The notes under the pieces: generated by a model
Databases searched by the model: none
What the model saw: the letters and a program-made list of their open reading frames with translations, nothing else
What the model was told of the DNA's origin: nothing
Program-made: the position numbers and the translations under genes
Shown: piece after piece, positions 46,248-56,848 of the stretch
How the letters are laid out: every line of letters begins with the position of its first letter
Numbering within the stretch: the stretch's first letter is position 1
Assembly: GCA_947683425.1 (NCBI GenBank)
Contig: CANTUQ010000004.1
Location: 12,190,001-12,254,000 of the forward strand
Length of the DNA: 64,000 nt
Reading direction: 5' to 3'
Origin: Excoecaria cochinchinensis
Taxonomy: Eukaryota; Streptophyta; Magnoliopsida; Malpighiales; Euphorbiaceae

Positions 46248-47855
46248 TGTTGTGCATTTTCTAATGATGCAACATACCGCAAGTATACGGTGTACCGCAA
46301 TAGTACTTTAGATATCGATCCCACAGGGAACGTGTTACACACTATTACTAATTGATTTTAATCTTGTTTACAATGATCATAAATTTGATAGTTGAATTAG
46401 AACTACTTAATTTGAACCTAATTTATGTTTATTAGAAGAAGATAAATAGTATATGAATGAAGAACTAAACATAATGAATTTGACCCATCATTTTGATTTA
46501 CATTTATTCATCTTTCATGCAAGCCAAGTTAGAATAAATTTTTAACTCACTCTCTCGACATGAATTAAAATGCCTAAAACATACAATTAAAATTCTAACT
46601 CACAATTTTCATTAATGAATTAGAGGTTTCTAATTACATATTTTAAGAATAGACACTAACCTATAGCAATTATCTCAATATACCAATCTCTTAAATATAT
46701 CTTAATAATGAAATTCTATTAGATGTCGGATAAAGCAAACTCTCGAATTACTTTAACTTGTAAAGATCAAGCAAAAGATACTAATAGAAAATCTACAATG
46801 AAAGACTATTAAAGTAGATGAAAATAGAAATAATCATAACATACAAATTCATTAAAATGATATTCATAGGAATATTGGAGAAGAATTAAAAATAAGAGAA
46901 TAAGATAGAAGTTCTTCAACCCTTTTTCTCAAACTCTTGAAATAGATTTTCCTTCTCCTTAATCTTCTTCTTCAAAACATAGAACTAAATAATGAAATTT
47001 AACTAAAGAAGAACTGTTTACAAAATACAGAAAATTACTTAACTAAAAATTCCATCATCTCTAAAATTATAATTAAACTACATATTTATAGGTATTAATC
47101 TAAGAATTGTGTCCCTTGAAGATGTCCCTTGAGAATGGTTGCAACTTTAGGTGAAAGAGGGTGACTTTTCATGTGATTTTTGGCTAAAAACCGTCCAACG
47201 GTCGTCTCTGTCGCGCTCGCAACGGTGTCGCGATCGCGACAGAACGCGCTTGCCCATTTCTTCCTTCTTTCCTCTCTTCGGTTTTCTTTTCCCTCTCTGG
47301 CCAGTCACGTCGCGTGACTCCCCATCACGGCGTGCCTTCTTCGCGTGTGGCGTGACTGGCGCTCACGTCGCGTTGCCTCGCCTCCGTTCTCTTCTCTTCT
47401 CTTTTCCCTTCCTTTCCTAGCCTGTCTGTGGCGTCACGTCGCGTGACCTTTGCTCACGCCGTGACCTCTCCTCTCGCAACTCCTCCTCTTCTTTTCTTTC
47501 TCTTTTTCTTCTTTCTCTTCTTCAGTCACGTCACGTGACCTTAGCTCACGGCGTGACTCCTTCTCTCTCGCAATCCCATCTTCTTTTCATCCTCCCTCTT
47601 CTTTCTTCTTATCAAGTCACGTCACGTGACTCCTTGTCACGGCGTGATCTGCTCCTCTTCGTGATCTCTCTCCTTCTTTATCTGTTCTTCTCTTTAATTT
47701 TCACCTAAAAACACAGAAAATCAACATAAAAACTCAACTGATACAAATAAACATAATCTAATATATCACATCAAATTATACACACAATTACATAATTAAT
47801 TACACAAACTCACACAAAATAAATACTAAATTATAGTTCAATTTAGCTCCTATCA
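46248..47855 (-). repeat. 3' LTR of N (1,608 bp)
   Basis: Plus-strand ends TGTTGTGCATTTTC and GCTCCTATCA. Element-sense TATA box CCTATAAATATGTAG lies near 47083-47097. Upstream of it (U3) are a TCGCGA palindrome unit (47205-47243) and the CACGTGAC-type array (47303-47650). Differences from the other LTR are seen at about 46960, 47186, 47577, 47592 and 47825. Confidence 0.95.
47205..47650 (-). repeat. Palindrome island in the N LTR (TCGCGA unit plus GTCACGTCACGTGAC array)
   Basis: CTCTGTCGCGCTCGC and GTGTCGCGATCGCGACA at 47205-47243. Then about five spaced pairs of AGTCACGTCRCGTGACT with TCACGGCGTGA or TCACGCCGTGA at about 47303, 47350, 47433, 47524 and 47615. C/T-rich spacers separate them. 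An almost identical island is at 53936-54381. Frames over it are not genes. Confidence 0.92.
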
Positions 47856-48918
47856 AATTCCCCCACACTAAACCCTTGCTTGTCCTCAAGCAAGATCAAA
47901 GAAATAAGAAAATTTAATAACCAGTAAAAATTACTACAAAACACTGTTATTTAGCACATATAGTAGAATTAAAAAGAACCAAAATATCTCATTCACTCAT
48001 AATAAAATCAGTAAGTCAAAATTTAAAAGTATGCATCCCAAATTCAACAAATTATTTAACTTTACTAATGCCAACATAAAGAGTATGAAGTCTATTAAAA
48101 CTAAACATGAAATAAAGAAAGAAAATTAATCATAAAGTTTAAATTCTCAAGCTACTAGTTGTACTTAGGACATTTTGAGCTCACTTACCCTTAATCCAAT
48201 CTCATGGCATTTTTAGACTTTACTTTTTCTTTTTCTTTGATTTTTCTTTTTGATTTCTAGCAAGAGAAAGTCTATGGGTGCGTTTTACGCTCCATCCCAT
48301 ATTTTTGCAATTTTTGATATATATCTTGCTTTTCTTTTTCTTTTTTTATGACTTTAGTGGGTGCATTTTATGCTCCATCCTACTTTTAACTTTTCTTTTT
48401 AAATTTTCAAATCCTCATCCATTATTGAAAAGAAATAAGGGCAAGTATTATGGCTATAGTTTCCTTAAACAACAAGAAATTGAAAATTATAAACTAAATG
48501 AGTAAATTCTAACTTTAAAAACATGGTTAGTTAGAAAGACTAAATAATCTATAATGTTGAAATAAGTAAAACCAAATACCTTGAAAAACTTAAAATACAT
48601 GCTAAAAATTTTTGAAAAACTGATAAAAAATGAGCATAAAAAATAAATGACTTAACAACCTATATAATACACCAAATAAACAATGCTTTATAATAAAGTT
48701 TACTTAAAAAGCCTAATTGAAATATAAAAACACATAAACAAAAACAATCATGCAATTGACATAAATAATACATATACAAACTCATAAACACAGTCACAAA
48801 CATCACAACACAGTCACTCCCCCACACTTAGAACCAACATTGTCCTCAATGTGTAGGAACGACACACAAAAACAAGTAAAAAGAAATAAATGAAATGAAT
48901 AAAAAGAAAACTCCCCTA
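47856..48918 (-). other. 3' untranslated region and polypurine tract of N
   Basis: Element-sense AGTGTGGGGGAATT abuts the 3' LTR at 47855, preceded by CTTGAGGACAAGCAAGGGTT, the standard Athila context. The rest is AT-rich and non-coding, with two GGGTGCRTTTTAYGCTCCATCC phrases near 48277 and 48360. A second CACACTTAG-type tract (GTGTGGGGGAGTGA in element sense) lies near 48815-48830. Confidence 0.8.
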
Positions 48919-50064
48919 TCATGGTGAAGGTGGAGGCGATGGAACCACAAAACCCGATTGTACTAAGAAGTTATCAAACTTGTACTCCAGCCTCCTTTGA
49001 CGTCGCTCAATGGAAGATAATTGCTCTTGCATATTAGATAGCATTGAGGGAATGTTATGGCTGGATGAGCCAACTTCAGGAGCAGCAGCCGCAGCAGGTG
49101 GAATATCTGCCATCTCCTCATCTTCACTTGCCTCCTCCTCACCTTCTTCTTCTTGTTCCTCAACTTGTGGCGCAGTATTTCCAGCAATATCCCTCCAACA
49201 TGATCGAGCACGTGCCGGAACTTCCTGAAAATTATTGCCAACAACTTCTCCACGAACTAACATAGTCTTATTAAAATAATGGCAAGGAAAAACTCTATAA
49301 TAGGCATCAAGATCAACATTTAAATTGGTTGCAATACTAGAAATAACATGCCCATGTGTTAAAGGCGAATCATGTTTATGTACACATTGCAACAATTGAC
49401 TTATTATCCAAAAAGGCCAACATACGTCCTTGCGTTTATGTACACACCACATCAAAAACAATTCATTATATGAAACTCGATTGAATTCGGACCTATTAAA
49501 AACCAAAGAAGCTAAAATCCTATGCAAAATCCAATATCTTAAATCTTTAATAAACATGGATTTAGCATCCCTAGCTCTATAACGAGTTTGCAAATCAGTC
49601 AAAAATGTCCAAAATTCATGAGGCTTAAAAGATTTAGGTGGCTCGGTTAAACCAGCTTGAGAAAATCTAAATATCCTATTCATCATAAAATAGGTTAAAG
49701 TATAAGGTGTACCAGCCATCCTAAAATCTAACCAATTCTCATTATCATTATTCTTTTTTAATGTGGTATAAAATTCTAAAACTAAATCAGGACGCACATT
49801 TTCATGCATAGAAGCAAATTTAAACAACCCACATACCCTCAACATGTCATTAACTACTTCTAGCATACCAATTTGATTAAGTAAAGAGTCAGGAAAAAAC
49901 TTACAGTGCATCAAATGCCTATTACGAAGTAGTAAATACCTACTGCCTTCATCTACAGAGAAAATGGGAAACAAAGCACCATAGTGAGAAGCAATGTTCA
50001 CCACTTCAACTTCCTGCTCTTCTTGGTCAGTTCGGGGAACAGTGGGATTCTTTGTCCTCACCAT
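48919..50064 (-). CDS. Athila ORF1-like protein of N, 381 aa
   Basis: An intact ATG-to-TGA frame. It resembles the ATHILA ORF-1 / putative plant transposon protein family: an N-terminal globular part with Trp/Phe-rich helices (for example FYTTLKKNNDNENWLDF, FRFSQAGLTEPPKSF, LRYWILHRILASLVF), and a strongly acidic linker at about residues 293-315 (EEQEEEGEEEASEDEE). An Ala/Pro stretch and a C-terminal coiled coil (MLSNMQEQLSSIERRQRRLE) follow. The biochemical role of this family is not known; an envelope-like role has been proposed for Athila ORFs without proof. I see no signal peptide or clear membrane segment. It lies 1.06 kb from the 3' LTR. The diverged pseudogene at 59917-61032 has the same layout. 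It is intact, unlike nearly all other frames here. Confidence 0.85.
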   Translation of the reverse strand: MVRTKNPTVPRTDQEEQEVEVVNIASHYGALFPIFSVDEGSRYLLLRNRHLMHCKFFPDSLLNQIGMLEVVNDMLRVCGLFKFASMHENVRPDLVLEFYTTLKKNNDNENWLDFRMAGTPYTLTYFMMNRIFRFSQAGLTEPPKSFKPHEFWTFLTDLQTRYRARDAKSMFIKDLRYWILHRILASLVFNRSEFNRVSYNELFLMWCVHKRKDVCWPFWIISQLLQCVHKHDSPLTHGHVISSIATNLNVDLDAYYRVFPCHYFNKTMLVRGEVVGNNFQEVPARARSCWRDIAGNTAPQVEEQEEEGEEEASEDEEMADIPPAAAAAPEVGSSSHNIPSMLSNMQEQLSSIERRQRRLEYKFDNFLVQSGFVVPSPPPSP

Positions 50065-51466
50065 TTTTGCTTAAGTTTGTTAAACAGATAATGAAACTGG
50101 TAATAGAGTAATAAAGCTAAAGTCATGGGAAGAAATTAACACTGGGCATGCCAAGTGAGTAACAAAACCAAATACATGAAAGTAAAACAGAAAAGATAAA
50201 AGAAAAATAAATGTAAACAGAGAGAAATTACAAAAGAAATGTGATTTAGTTATACATATGCCGAAATTAAAGAAAACGAAAGAACCAAAGACAAATCACT
50301 AATACTGGAAGAAACCAACAAATCCAAACGCACAAAAAGAAAATAGTGGAAAAAAGAAATAGTACAGATAAGAAACTACAAACGAAATTTAACTTTGTTA
50401 TTGAAGAAAAAATGCCAAAATATAATGTGCTAGGTAAAGAAGAAAAGAAAAATGAAAATAAAACAAAGAAGAATGAAAAGAAATTAACAAACCTGAATAT
50501 CTCGTAATCCCTAGATTATTGAAGAAAAGAGAAGAAATGAAATAGAGATACAATGCTGGAATGTAAAACTTAGAAGAACGAAATGAAAACAGAGGATTGA
50601 AGAGTTCGAAATTTCTTGGTGAAATGAGGAAACGAAGAAGAAAAAGTGGCTAATGAGGGTCTTTTAAGTCGTGACCTGAGTTAAGGAAAGAAAAAGAATA
50701 GTGAAATGAAATAGAAAGGGAATAAAATGAAGGGTCACGACTTTTAGGGTTTTAAAATTTAAATTCCCGCTTTTAATTCTCCTTTTTCTTTGTTTTTAAT
50801 GCTTAAATGTAAAATTAAGTTAATGTAACTAAAATTAAATCATCTAAAGCAGAAAATAAATCAAAACAAAACAAAATAATATAAAAATAATAAATAAAAT
50901 TAGAAAATAAAAGAAAAGAAAAGATAAAAAATTTTAAAACGTACCTGATGGAGCATCACGGCGTCACGGCGTGAGGTAAAGTCACGCCTCGTGACGCTTC
51001 ACTTACCTGGGAGAAGAGCTTCAAGCGAAATCTTCAAGCGAAATCTTCAGAGTGTCACGGCGTGCGGCAACGTCACGCCTCGTGACGCTTCGGCCTTACC
51101 TGGGCGAAGTCCCTCGCATCAGATCAGCACGTCACGTGAAGTATCATCACGACGTGCGCCCTGCAGAAATTTCTCGCTTTTCGCTTCATCGCCTTCTGTC
51201 GCGATCGCGATACTTGCCGCGATCGCGACAGAAGCCAACGTCTTCATAAAATTTTTATTTTCTTAATTTTAATTTTTTTTTATATTTTTTAATTTTTTAT
51301 TAAACAAATCTAATCTGACTAAATTAGCTGTGAAATAAAACAAAAATATTAGTAACATGAAAATCTAGAATACAAAAATAAACTATATAAACAAATTTAA
51401 AACAAAGTACAAAAACATAAATAAAAACAATATAATTAAGTAACCTAAATAAAAGAAATAGACAAA
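50065..51466 (-). other. Non-coding gap of N where pol would be
   Basis: A-rich sequence between gag and ORF1 with no RT, RNase H or integrase motif on either strand. At 50955-51237 it carries a palindrome island (TCACGGCGTGA, GTCACGCCTCGTGACG, CACGTCACGTGAAG, then CTGTCGCGATCGCGATA and CCGCGATCGCGACAG). That island is of the same types as in the LTRs but lies inside the element. Confidence 0.75.
50955..51237 (-). repeat. Internal palindrome island of N
   Basis: Three TCACGGCGTG/GTCACGCCTCGTGAC groups at 50956-51090, CACGTCACGTGAAG with CATCACGACGTGC at 51129-51160, and a TCGCGA double unit at 51196-51234. The last is nearly the same as the unit in the LTR at 47205-47243. Confidence 0.88.
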
Positions 51467-52834
51467 TCATGGCTTAATATTCTCCCTAGGATTTTCCTCA
51501 GTATTGCTTGGAAGGCATCCTAGATTCCTAGAAGGTAAACAATTAGCAAGTTGGCCTAGTTGAACCTCAAGATTATGAATAGAGGCTGCATGATTTTTAG
51601 AAATTTGATCAATTTTTGCCTCAAGTTTCTTTTGGCTTTCATCTTGAGAATGCATCTTATAATTAATTTCCTCAATAAACTTATCAAGTTTTCCTTCAAA
51701 AGCACCAAACCTATCTTGTGGTTGTTGATATCCTACTCCCCTATTTTGGTTATTAACATTATTATTCCCCCATGAAAGGTTAGGATGATTTCTCCAACCA
51801 ACATTATAAGTGTTAGAATAAGGATTTCCACGACCTTGACTTTGAACAAAATTAACTTGCTCTTTATTAGCTATGCCTAAAGTGCAATTACCATTATCAT
51901 GCCCATTTTGACCACACACATTGCAAGCATTTGATACATTACCTCCCATGCCTAGGTTATTAACTCTATGAGTTAAAGCATCAACTTGAGCTTGTAAAGC
52001 AACCATAGAATCTACTGAATGTATCCCTCTAGCATTAGAATTATTATACTCTCTTACTCTTTCAGGAGGCCACATACAGTTGTTCATTGCCATTTCTTCC
52101 AAAAGCTCATATGCTGCATCAATTGTTTTTCTCATTAAAGACCCTCCGGCAGCAGCATCAATAGTACCTCTTGTGGTTGGATTTACACCATTATAGAATG
52201 TTTGCATCAACAACTCTCTTGGCAAGTTATGGTGTGGACACATCCTTTGCAATTCCTTGAATCTTTCCCAAGCCTCATATAATGATTCATTTTTATTTTG
52301 AACAAATGTAGTAATATCCTTTATGATTTTTGCGGTTTTGGCCAATGGAAAATATTTTGATAAAAATGCTTGGGCCAATTGGTCCCAAGTAGTTATAGAT
52401 CCTCTTGTCAAAGAATTCAACCAAGCCTTTGCTTTATCCTTCAATGTGAATGGAAAAAGCCTAAGTTTGATTGCATCAGCCGAAACCCCATTAATCTTAA
52501 AGGTATCACAAATTTCAAGGAAATTGGCCAAATGAGCATTTGGATCCTCATTTGCCAAACCATAAAATTGTATACTATTTTGAATCATTTGCAATAATGA
52601 AGGCTTAATTTCAAATTTATTGGCATTTACCGTTGGTCTTACCACTCCTTGTTGAGCACCACTCAAAGCAGGTGTGGCAAAGTCCATCAATCTTGGTGGA
52701 TTTTCTTCAGCCATGATAATTGATCTCCTATTTTTGTTCTTCTTTTTATTTGACTTTCGGTTACTCAATAAAAACCTCTCAATTTCAGGATTTAAAGGCT
52801 CCAGCTCTTCTAAAGAACTCCTTGTACTAGGCAT
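51467..52834 (-). CDS. Gag of N (Athila type), 455 aa
   Basis: An intact frame. The ATG at 52834-52832 (MPSTRSSLEELEPL) is preferred over an in-frame GTG 30 bases upstream because plant elements start with ATG and this N-terminus is usual for the family. The Gag core (about residues 75-215) contains FEIKPSLLQMIQNSIQFYGL, EDPNAHLANFLEICDT, LRLFPFTLKDKAKAWLNSL and WDQLAQAFLSKYFP. A zinc knuckle CNVCGQNGHDNGNC (CX2CX4HX4C) lies at about residues 304-317, then an Asn/Gly-rich stretch and a C-terminal coiled coil (EGKLDKFIEEINYKMHSQ, KKLEAKIDQISKN). Gag forms the cytoplasmic particle that packages element RNA. It ends with a TGA at 51467-51469 and does not continue into protease, so Gag is made alone. 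Confidence 0.92.
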   Translation of the reverse strand: MPSTRSSLEELEPLNPEIERFLLSNRKSNKKKNKNRRSIIMAEENPPRLMDFATPALSGAQQGVVRPTVNANKFEIKPSLLQMIQNSIQFYGLANEDPNAHLANFLEICDTFKINGVSADAIKLRLFPFTLKDKAKAWLNSLTRGSITTWDQLAQAFLSKYFPLAKTAKIIKDITTFVQNKNESLYEAWERFKELQRMCPHHNLPRELLMQTFYNGVNPTTRGTIDAAAGGSLMRKTIDAAYELLEEMAMNNCMWPPERVREYNNSNARGIHSVDSMVALQAQVDALTHRVNNLGMGGNVSNACNVCGQNGHDNGNCTLGIANKEQVNFVQSQGRGNPYSNTYNVGWRNHPNLSWGNNNVNNQNRGVGYQQPQDRFGAFEGKLDKFIEEINYKMHSQDESQKKLEAKIDQISKNHAASIHNLEVQLGQLANCLPSRNLGCLPSNTEENPRENIKP

Positions 52835-52950
52835 GAACTTCTCAAATCCTGTATAACAAAACACAAAATTAATTTAACATACACACAAATTAAAACAAAA
52901 CAAAATATTGTAATCCAAAATCATAAATCAATTTTCATAATGGCATAGAA

Positions 52951-52978
52951 CCGTTCCCCGGCAACGGCGCCAAAAACT
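52951..52978 (-). other. Primer-binding site of N (tRNA-Asp type)
   Basis: Element-sense AGTTT followed by TTGGCGCCGTTGCCGGGGAA begins at the inner end of the 5' LTR. TGGCGCCGTTGCCGGGGA is the standard Athila primer site, complementary to the 3' end of tRNA-Asp. It is unmutated, which fits a recently active element. Confidence 0.92.
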
Positions 52979-54586
52979 TGTTGTGCATTTTCTAATGATG
53001 CAACATACCGCAAGTATACGGTGTACCGCAATAGTACTTTAGATATCGATCCCACAGGGAACGTGTTACACACTATTACTAATTGATTTTAATCTTGTTT
53101 ACAATGATCATAAATTTGATAGTTGAATTAGAACTACTTAATTTGAACCTAATTTATGTTTATTAGAAGAAGATAAATAGTATATGAATGAAGAACTAAA
53201 CATAATGAATTTGACCCATCATTTTGATTTACATTTATTCATCTTTCATGCAAGCCAAGTTAGAATAAATTTTTAACTCACTCTCTCGACATGAATTAAA
53301 ATGCCTAAAACATACAATTAAAATTCTAACTCACAATTTTCATTAATGAATTAGAGGTTTCTAATTACATATTTTAAGAATAGACACTAACCTATAGCAA
53401 TTATCTCAATATACCAATCTCTTAAATATATCTTAATAATGAAATTCTATTAGATGTCGGATAAAGCAAACTCTCGAATTACTTTAACTTGTAAAGATCA
53501 AGCAAAAGATACTAATAGAAAATCTACAATGAAAGACTATTAAAGTAGATGAAAATAGAAATAATCATAACATACAAATTCATTAAAATGATATTCATAG
53601 GAATATTGGAGAAGAATTAAAAATAAGAGAATAAGATAGAAGTTCTTCAACCCTTTTTCTCAAACTCTTGAAATAGATTTTCCTTCTCCTCAATCTTCTT
53701 CTTCAAAACATAGAACTAAATAATGAAATTTAACTAAAGAAGAACTGTTTACAAAATACAGAAAATTACTTAACTAAAAATTCCATCATCTCTAAAATTA
53801 TAATTAAACTACATATTTATAGGTATTAATCTAAGAATTGTGTCCCTTGAAGATGTCCCTTGAGAATGGTTGCAACTTTAGGTGAAAGAGGGTGACTTTT
53901 CATGTGATTTTTGGCTGAAAACCGTCCAACGGTCGTCTCTGTCGCGCTCGCAACGGTGTCGCGATCGCGACAGAACGCGCTTGCCCATTTCTTCCTTCTT
54001 TCCTCTCTTCGGTTTTCTTTTCCCTCTCTGGCCAGTCACGTCGCGTGACTCCCCATCACGGCGTGCCTTCTTCGCGTGTGGCGTGACTGGCGCTCACGTC
54101 GCGTTGCCTCGCCTCCGTTCTCTTCTCTTCTCTTTTCCCTTCCTTTCCTAGCCTGTCTGTGGCGTCACGTCGCGTGACCTTTGCTCACGCCGTGACCTCT
54201 CCTCTCGCAACTCCTCCTCTTCTTTTCTTTCTCTTTTTCTTCTTTCTCTTCTTCAGTCACGTCACGTGACCTTAGCTCACGGCGTGACTCCTTCTCTCTC
54301 GCAATCCCTTCTTCTTTTCATCCTTCCTCTTCTTTCTTCTTATCAAGTCACGTCACGTGACTCCTTGTCACGGCGTGATCTGCTCCTCTTCGTGATCTCT
54401 CTCCTTCTTTATCTGTTCTTCTCTTTAATTTTCACCTAAAAACACAGAAAATCAACATAAAAACTCAACTGATACAAATAAACATAATCTAATATATCAC
54501 ATCAAATTATACACACAATTACATAATTAATTACACAAACTCACACAAAATAAATGCTAAATTATAGTTCAATTTAGCTCCTATCA
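52979..54586 (-). repeat. 5' LTR of N (1,608 bp)
   Basis: Same length as 46248-47855 at an offset of 6,731, with about five substitutions and no gap seen. It carries the same TATA and palindrome island (53936-54381). Its right flank ATTAG is the TSD. Confidence 0.95.
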
Positions 54587-54799
54587 ATTAGTATTATGTT
54601 GTTTGACCGATTGAATTTTGAGTTGCTCTTAGCTTTTTCATTCCCACTTTCTTTTTACACTTCATTTGCATTTCCATGACTTTTGGCCACATTTTGTCTT
54701 GTAGTATGAACAACCTCACGTTTTTAGCGTGCTATTTTATTCTACTTTAGTTTTTAGCTTAATCATTTTTAATATTTGCATATTAGTATATTTTCACAG

Positions 54800-54994
54800 T
54801 TTATTATTATTATTATTACTTCATTAATCTCTTAGTATTTGTTGCTATCTTTTATTACTATTATTATTATTATTATGTTCAACTATTATTACTTTTATCA
54901 TTATTTATCCTATTATTACTACCGTTAATAATTATTTTTGTTGTTATTAATATAGTTTGTCATTAACATAGTTGTTATATATTGTATATTGTTG

Positions 54995-55065
<71 letters not shown>

Positions 55066-55089
55066 TATTAACATTCTGCTTCAACTATC

Positions 55090-55142
<53 letters not shown>

Positions 55143-55370
55143 TTATGTATTTTGTGTTTATTATTAATTAATCGTTACTATTATTATATTTATTTATTTG
55201 TTATGTATCATTTCTGTTTTTACATTTATTATTATTACTATTATTATTATTATTATATATTTATGTATTTTGTGTTTATTATTAATTAATCGTTACTATT
55301 ATTATATTTATTTATTTGTTATGTATCATTTCTGTTTTTATCATTATTATTAGCATTATATACTGGTGTT
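54800..55370 (+). repeat. ATT/TTA trinucleotide-rich stretch with a 118-bp tandem duplication, in LTR M
   Basis: (TTA)n runs at about 54996-55062 and 55090-55138. A block ending ATTATATATTTATGTATTTT...TTTCTGTTTTTA is repeated at an offset of 118 (about 55105-55222 and 55223-55340) with few differences, so duplication is recent. Long Tyr- or Leu-rich frames here are artefacts. Confidence 0.92.
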
Positions 55371-56527
55371 CAATATTTATTTTGTTTTTATTAGATCAAT
55401 TTCATTTAGAATCATTACTAATAGTTTTTATCAATTTTTGTATGAGATTTAACTTGAGTCGGGTCATGTGAACGCCCAGCGACTCCCCGGATGAGTTGCA
55501 ACGCGTGGAGGGTCACTTCGGTTTGGTTAGATCTTTTCAACTCTCTCTTTATGTGTTATGTGTTTATTTGTAAATAAATAATTATTTTATTTGTGCACGC
55601 GTGCTATAAAAAATCACAAAAATATTTCTATAATTAAATTGGAATTTTCACTAATAAAATCGGGACCAATGTCCCTTATTTTAGCCCAACAATAAAATGT
55701 CACAATTAAAACGAAGAGTCAACTTTTCTACAAAAATGGGATCACTCATCCCGATTTTTTAATTCAAGCAATCAAAAATGACTCTTCGAACCCTCTTCAA
55801 ATTAATACGAAGGAACCAATGCTTCTAGATTTCGACAAGTGCGAAGGAACCAATGTTCCTCAAATAATGTCCCGATTTATGTATGTTCTTTTATTTTAAT
55901 CTTGAGTGAGTGTTTTAAATTCAAGTTCATTTTCTATTTGGGCCCTTGTAATTAATTTTGGGGCAACTTTATTTATTTTAGGGGATTGTATTCCGTCCCC
56001 ATTCACATCTTTGTTTTCCTTTCGATGGGGGTTGTATTCCGCCCCTATTTCTCTTGTAATCGCGTGCTTGCGTGCTTACCGCTTTCATTTATCGCTTTCT
56101 CTATCTATTGCTTTATCGCTTTTATTTACTTCCTTTACGTGCTTGAAATGCGCATTTACTTTTAACGCATCGCTCGTGTGAGATGAGAGATATAATTTTA
56201 AGAAGTTAAGAACCCATTTATATTTAACCAAAGCATAAATAAGAGGAAAGTTCCGGACACCATATCTCTGGTTTAGACCAATAGAGGTGAGAAACCTTTT
56301 CCCAATTTCACGCAAATTGCGTGGCGACTCCAAATACCTCAAAGGTGCCTTTAGGCGTCAATAGGCTAGGTACTCCTCCCCAATGTTCTATTGGGAGGGA
56401 TACACCGATGATGCCTCATGGCGCCCATGATCAAATGACGCGAACCTTCATACCTCGAATCCTAAAGCGGATTCAAAGAGAGGGCCCTTGCTGGGTTTTT
56501 CAGGGTTCCGACGCGCGTCACACCAGC

Positions 56528-56848
56528 AAAAAAATTCAGCCCCCTTTATAAGCCTTTACGCAGCCGCATAAGCCCAGACTTATGCTCTTGCCCGGCCGTG
56601 TCCCTCTCCCCTTGTAGTCTCACACGGCTGGGTGAAGGGCTACTGCCCTTTATTATAATTTGATCTCATTTTATTTCCACCAGCCTAATCGCTCTACTCT
56701 CCCCTCTCTCTACCCCATAGCTGTGTTTCTCCCTCACCCACCATCACACACCTACACCTCTTTCACTCCAAATTTTTGCAACATTCTACCGCCCTTTGAT
56801 TAGAAGTAAGTACTCTTCTTAACGTTGCTCCTTAAATTGATTAATTAA
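56528..56848. other. Non-coding, unassigned, between M and O
   Basis: Continues the sequence interrupted by M at 44893. CCTTTATAAGCC near 56542 is TATA-like, and GAAGTAAGTACTC near 56805 is donor-like. No gene is seen. The stretch could be leader sequence of the Athila-like element whose ORF1 lies at 59917. Confidence 0.5.

Larger units (their letters stand above)
46248..54586 (-). mobile_element. Athila-type element N, pol-less, very young
   Basis: The structure is complete on the minus strand: LTRs of 1,608 bp each, primer-binding site, gag, a 1.4-kb non-coding gap, ORF1, and polypurine tract, with a perfect TSD ATTAG (46243-46247 and 54587-54591). The two LTRs differ at about five positions by eye (0.3 percent), so insertion is recent. 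Protease, reverse transcriptase, RNase H and integrase are absent: the stretch between gag and ORF1 (50065-51466) has no pol remnant that I can see. The element must use enzymes from a relative, so it resembles the non-autonomous gag-bearing elements described in plants. Confidence 0.93.
44894..56522 (+). mobile_element. Solo LTR M (Tat type, related to D), split by N
   Basis: It starts TGTAGACACCGGGTCC, as does D, and ends GACGCGCGTCACA. It is flanked by a perfect TSD CCAGC (44889-44893 and 56523-56527). Its own sequence is 44894-46247 plus 54592-56522, about 3.3 kb. The palindrome cluster is at 45311-45439 and a long ATT-repeat stretch at 54800-55370. The 3' third shares GGTGGCGACTCC with D. 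No coding sequence. Confidence 0.92.

Noticed and set aside
47151..47420. 89-codon frame present identically at 53882-54151
   Set aside because: The two copies are identical because they are the two LTRs of N; the frame crosses the palindrome island antisense to the element.
52951..52978. Possible tRNA gene fragment
   Set aside because: Only the 18-base complement of the tRNA-Asp 3' end is present, at the expected primer-binding position; no cloverleaf.
54972..55289. Poly-Tyr or poly-Leu frames
   Set aside because: Translation of (TTA)n repeats.
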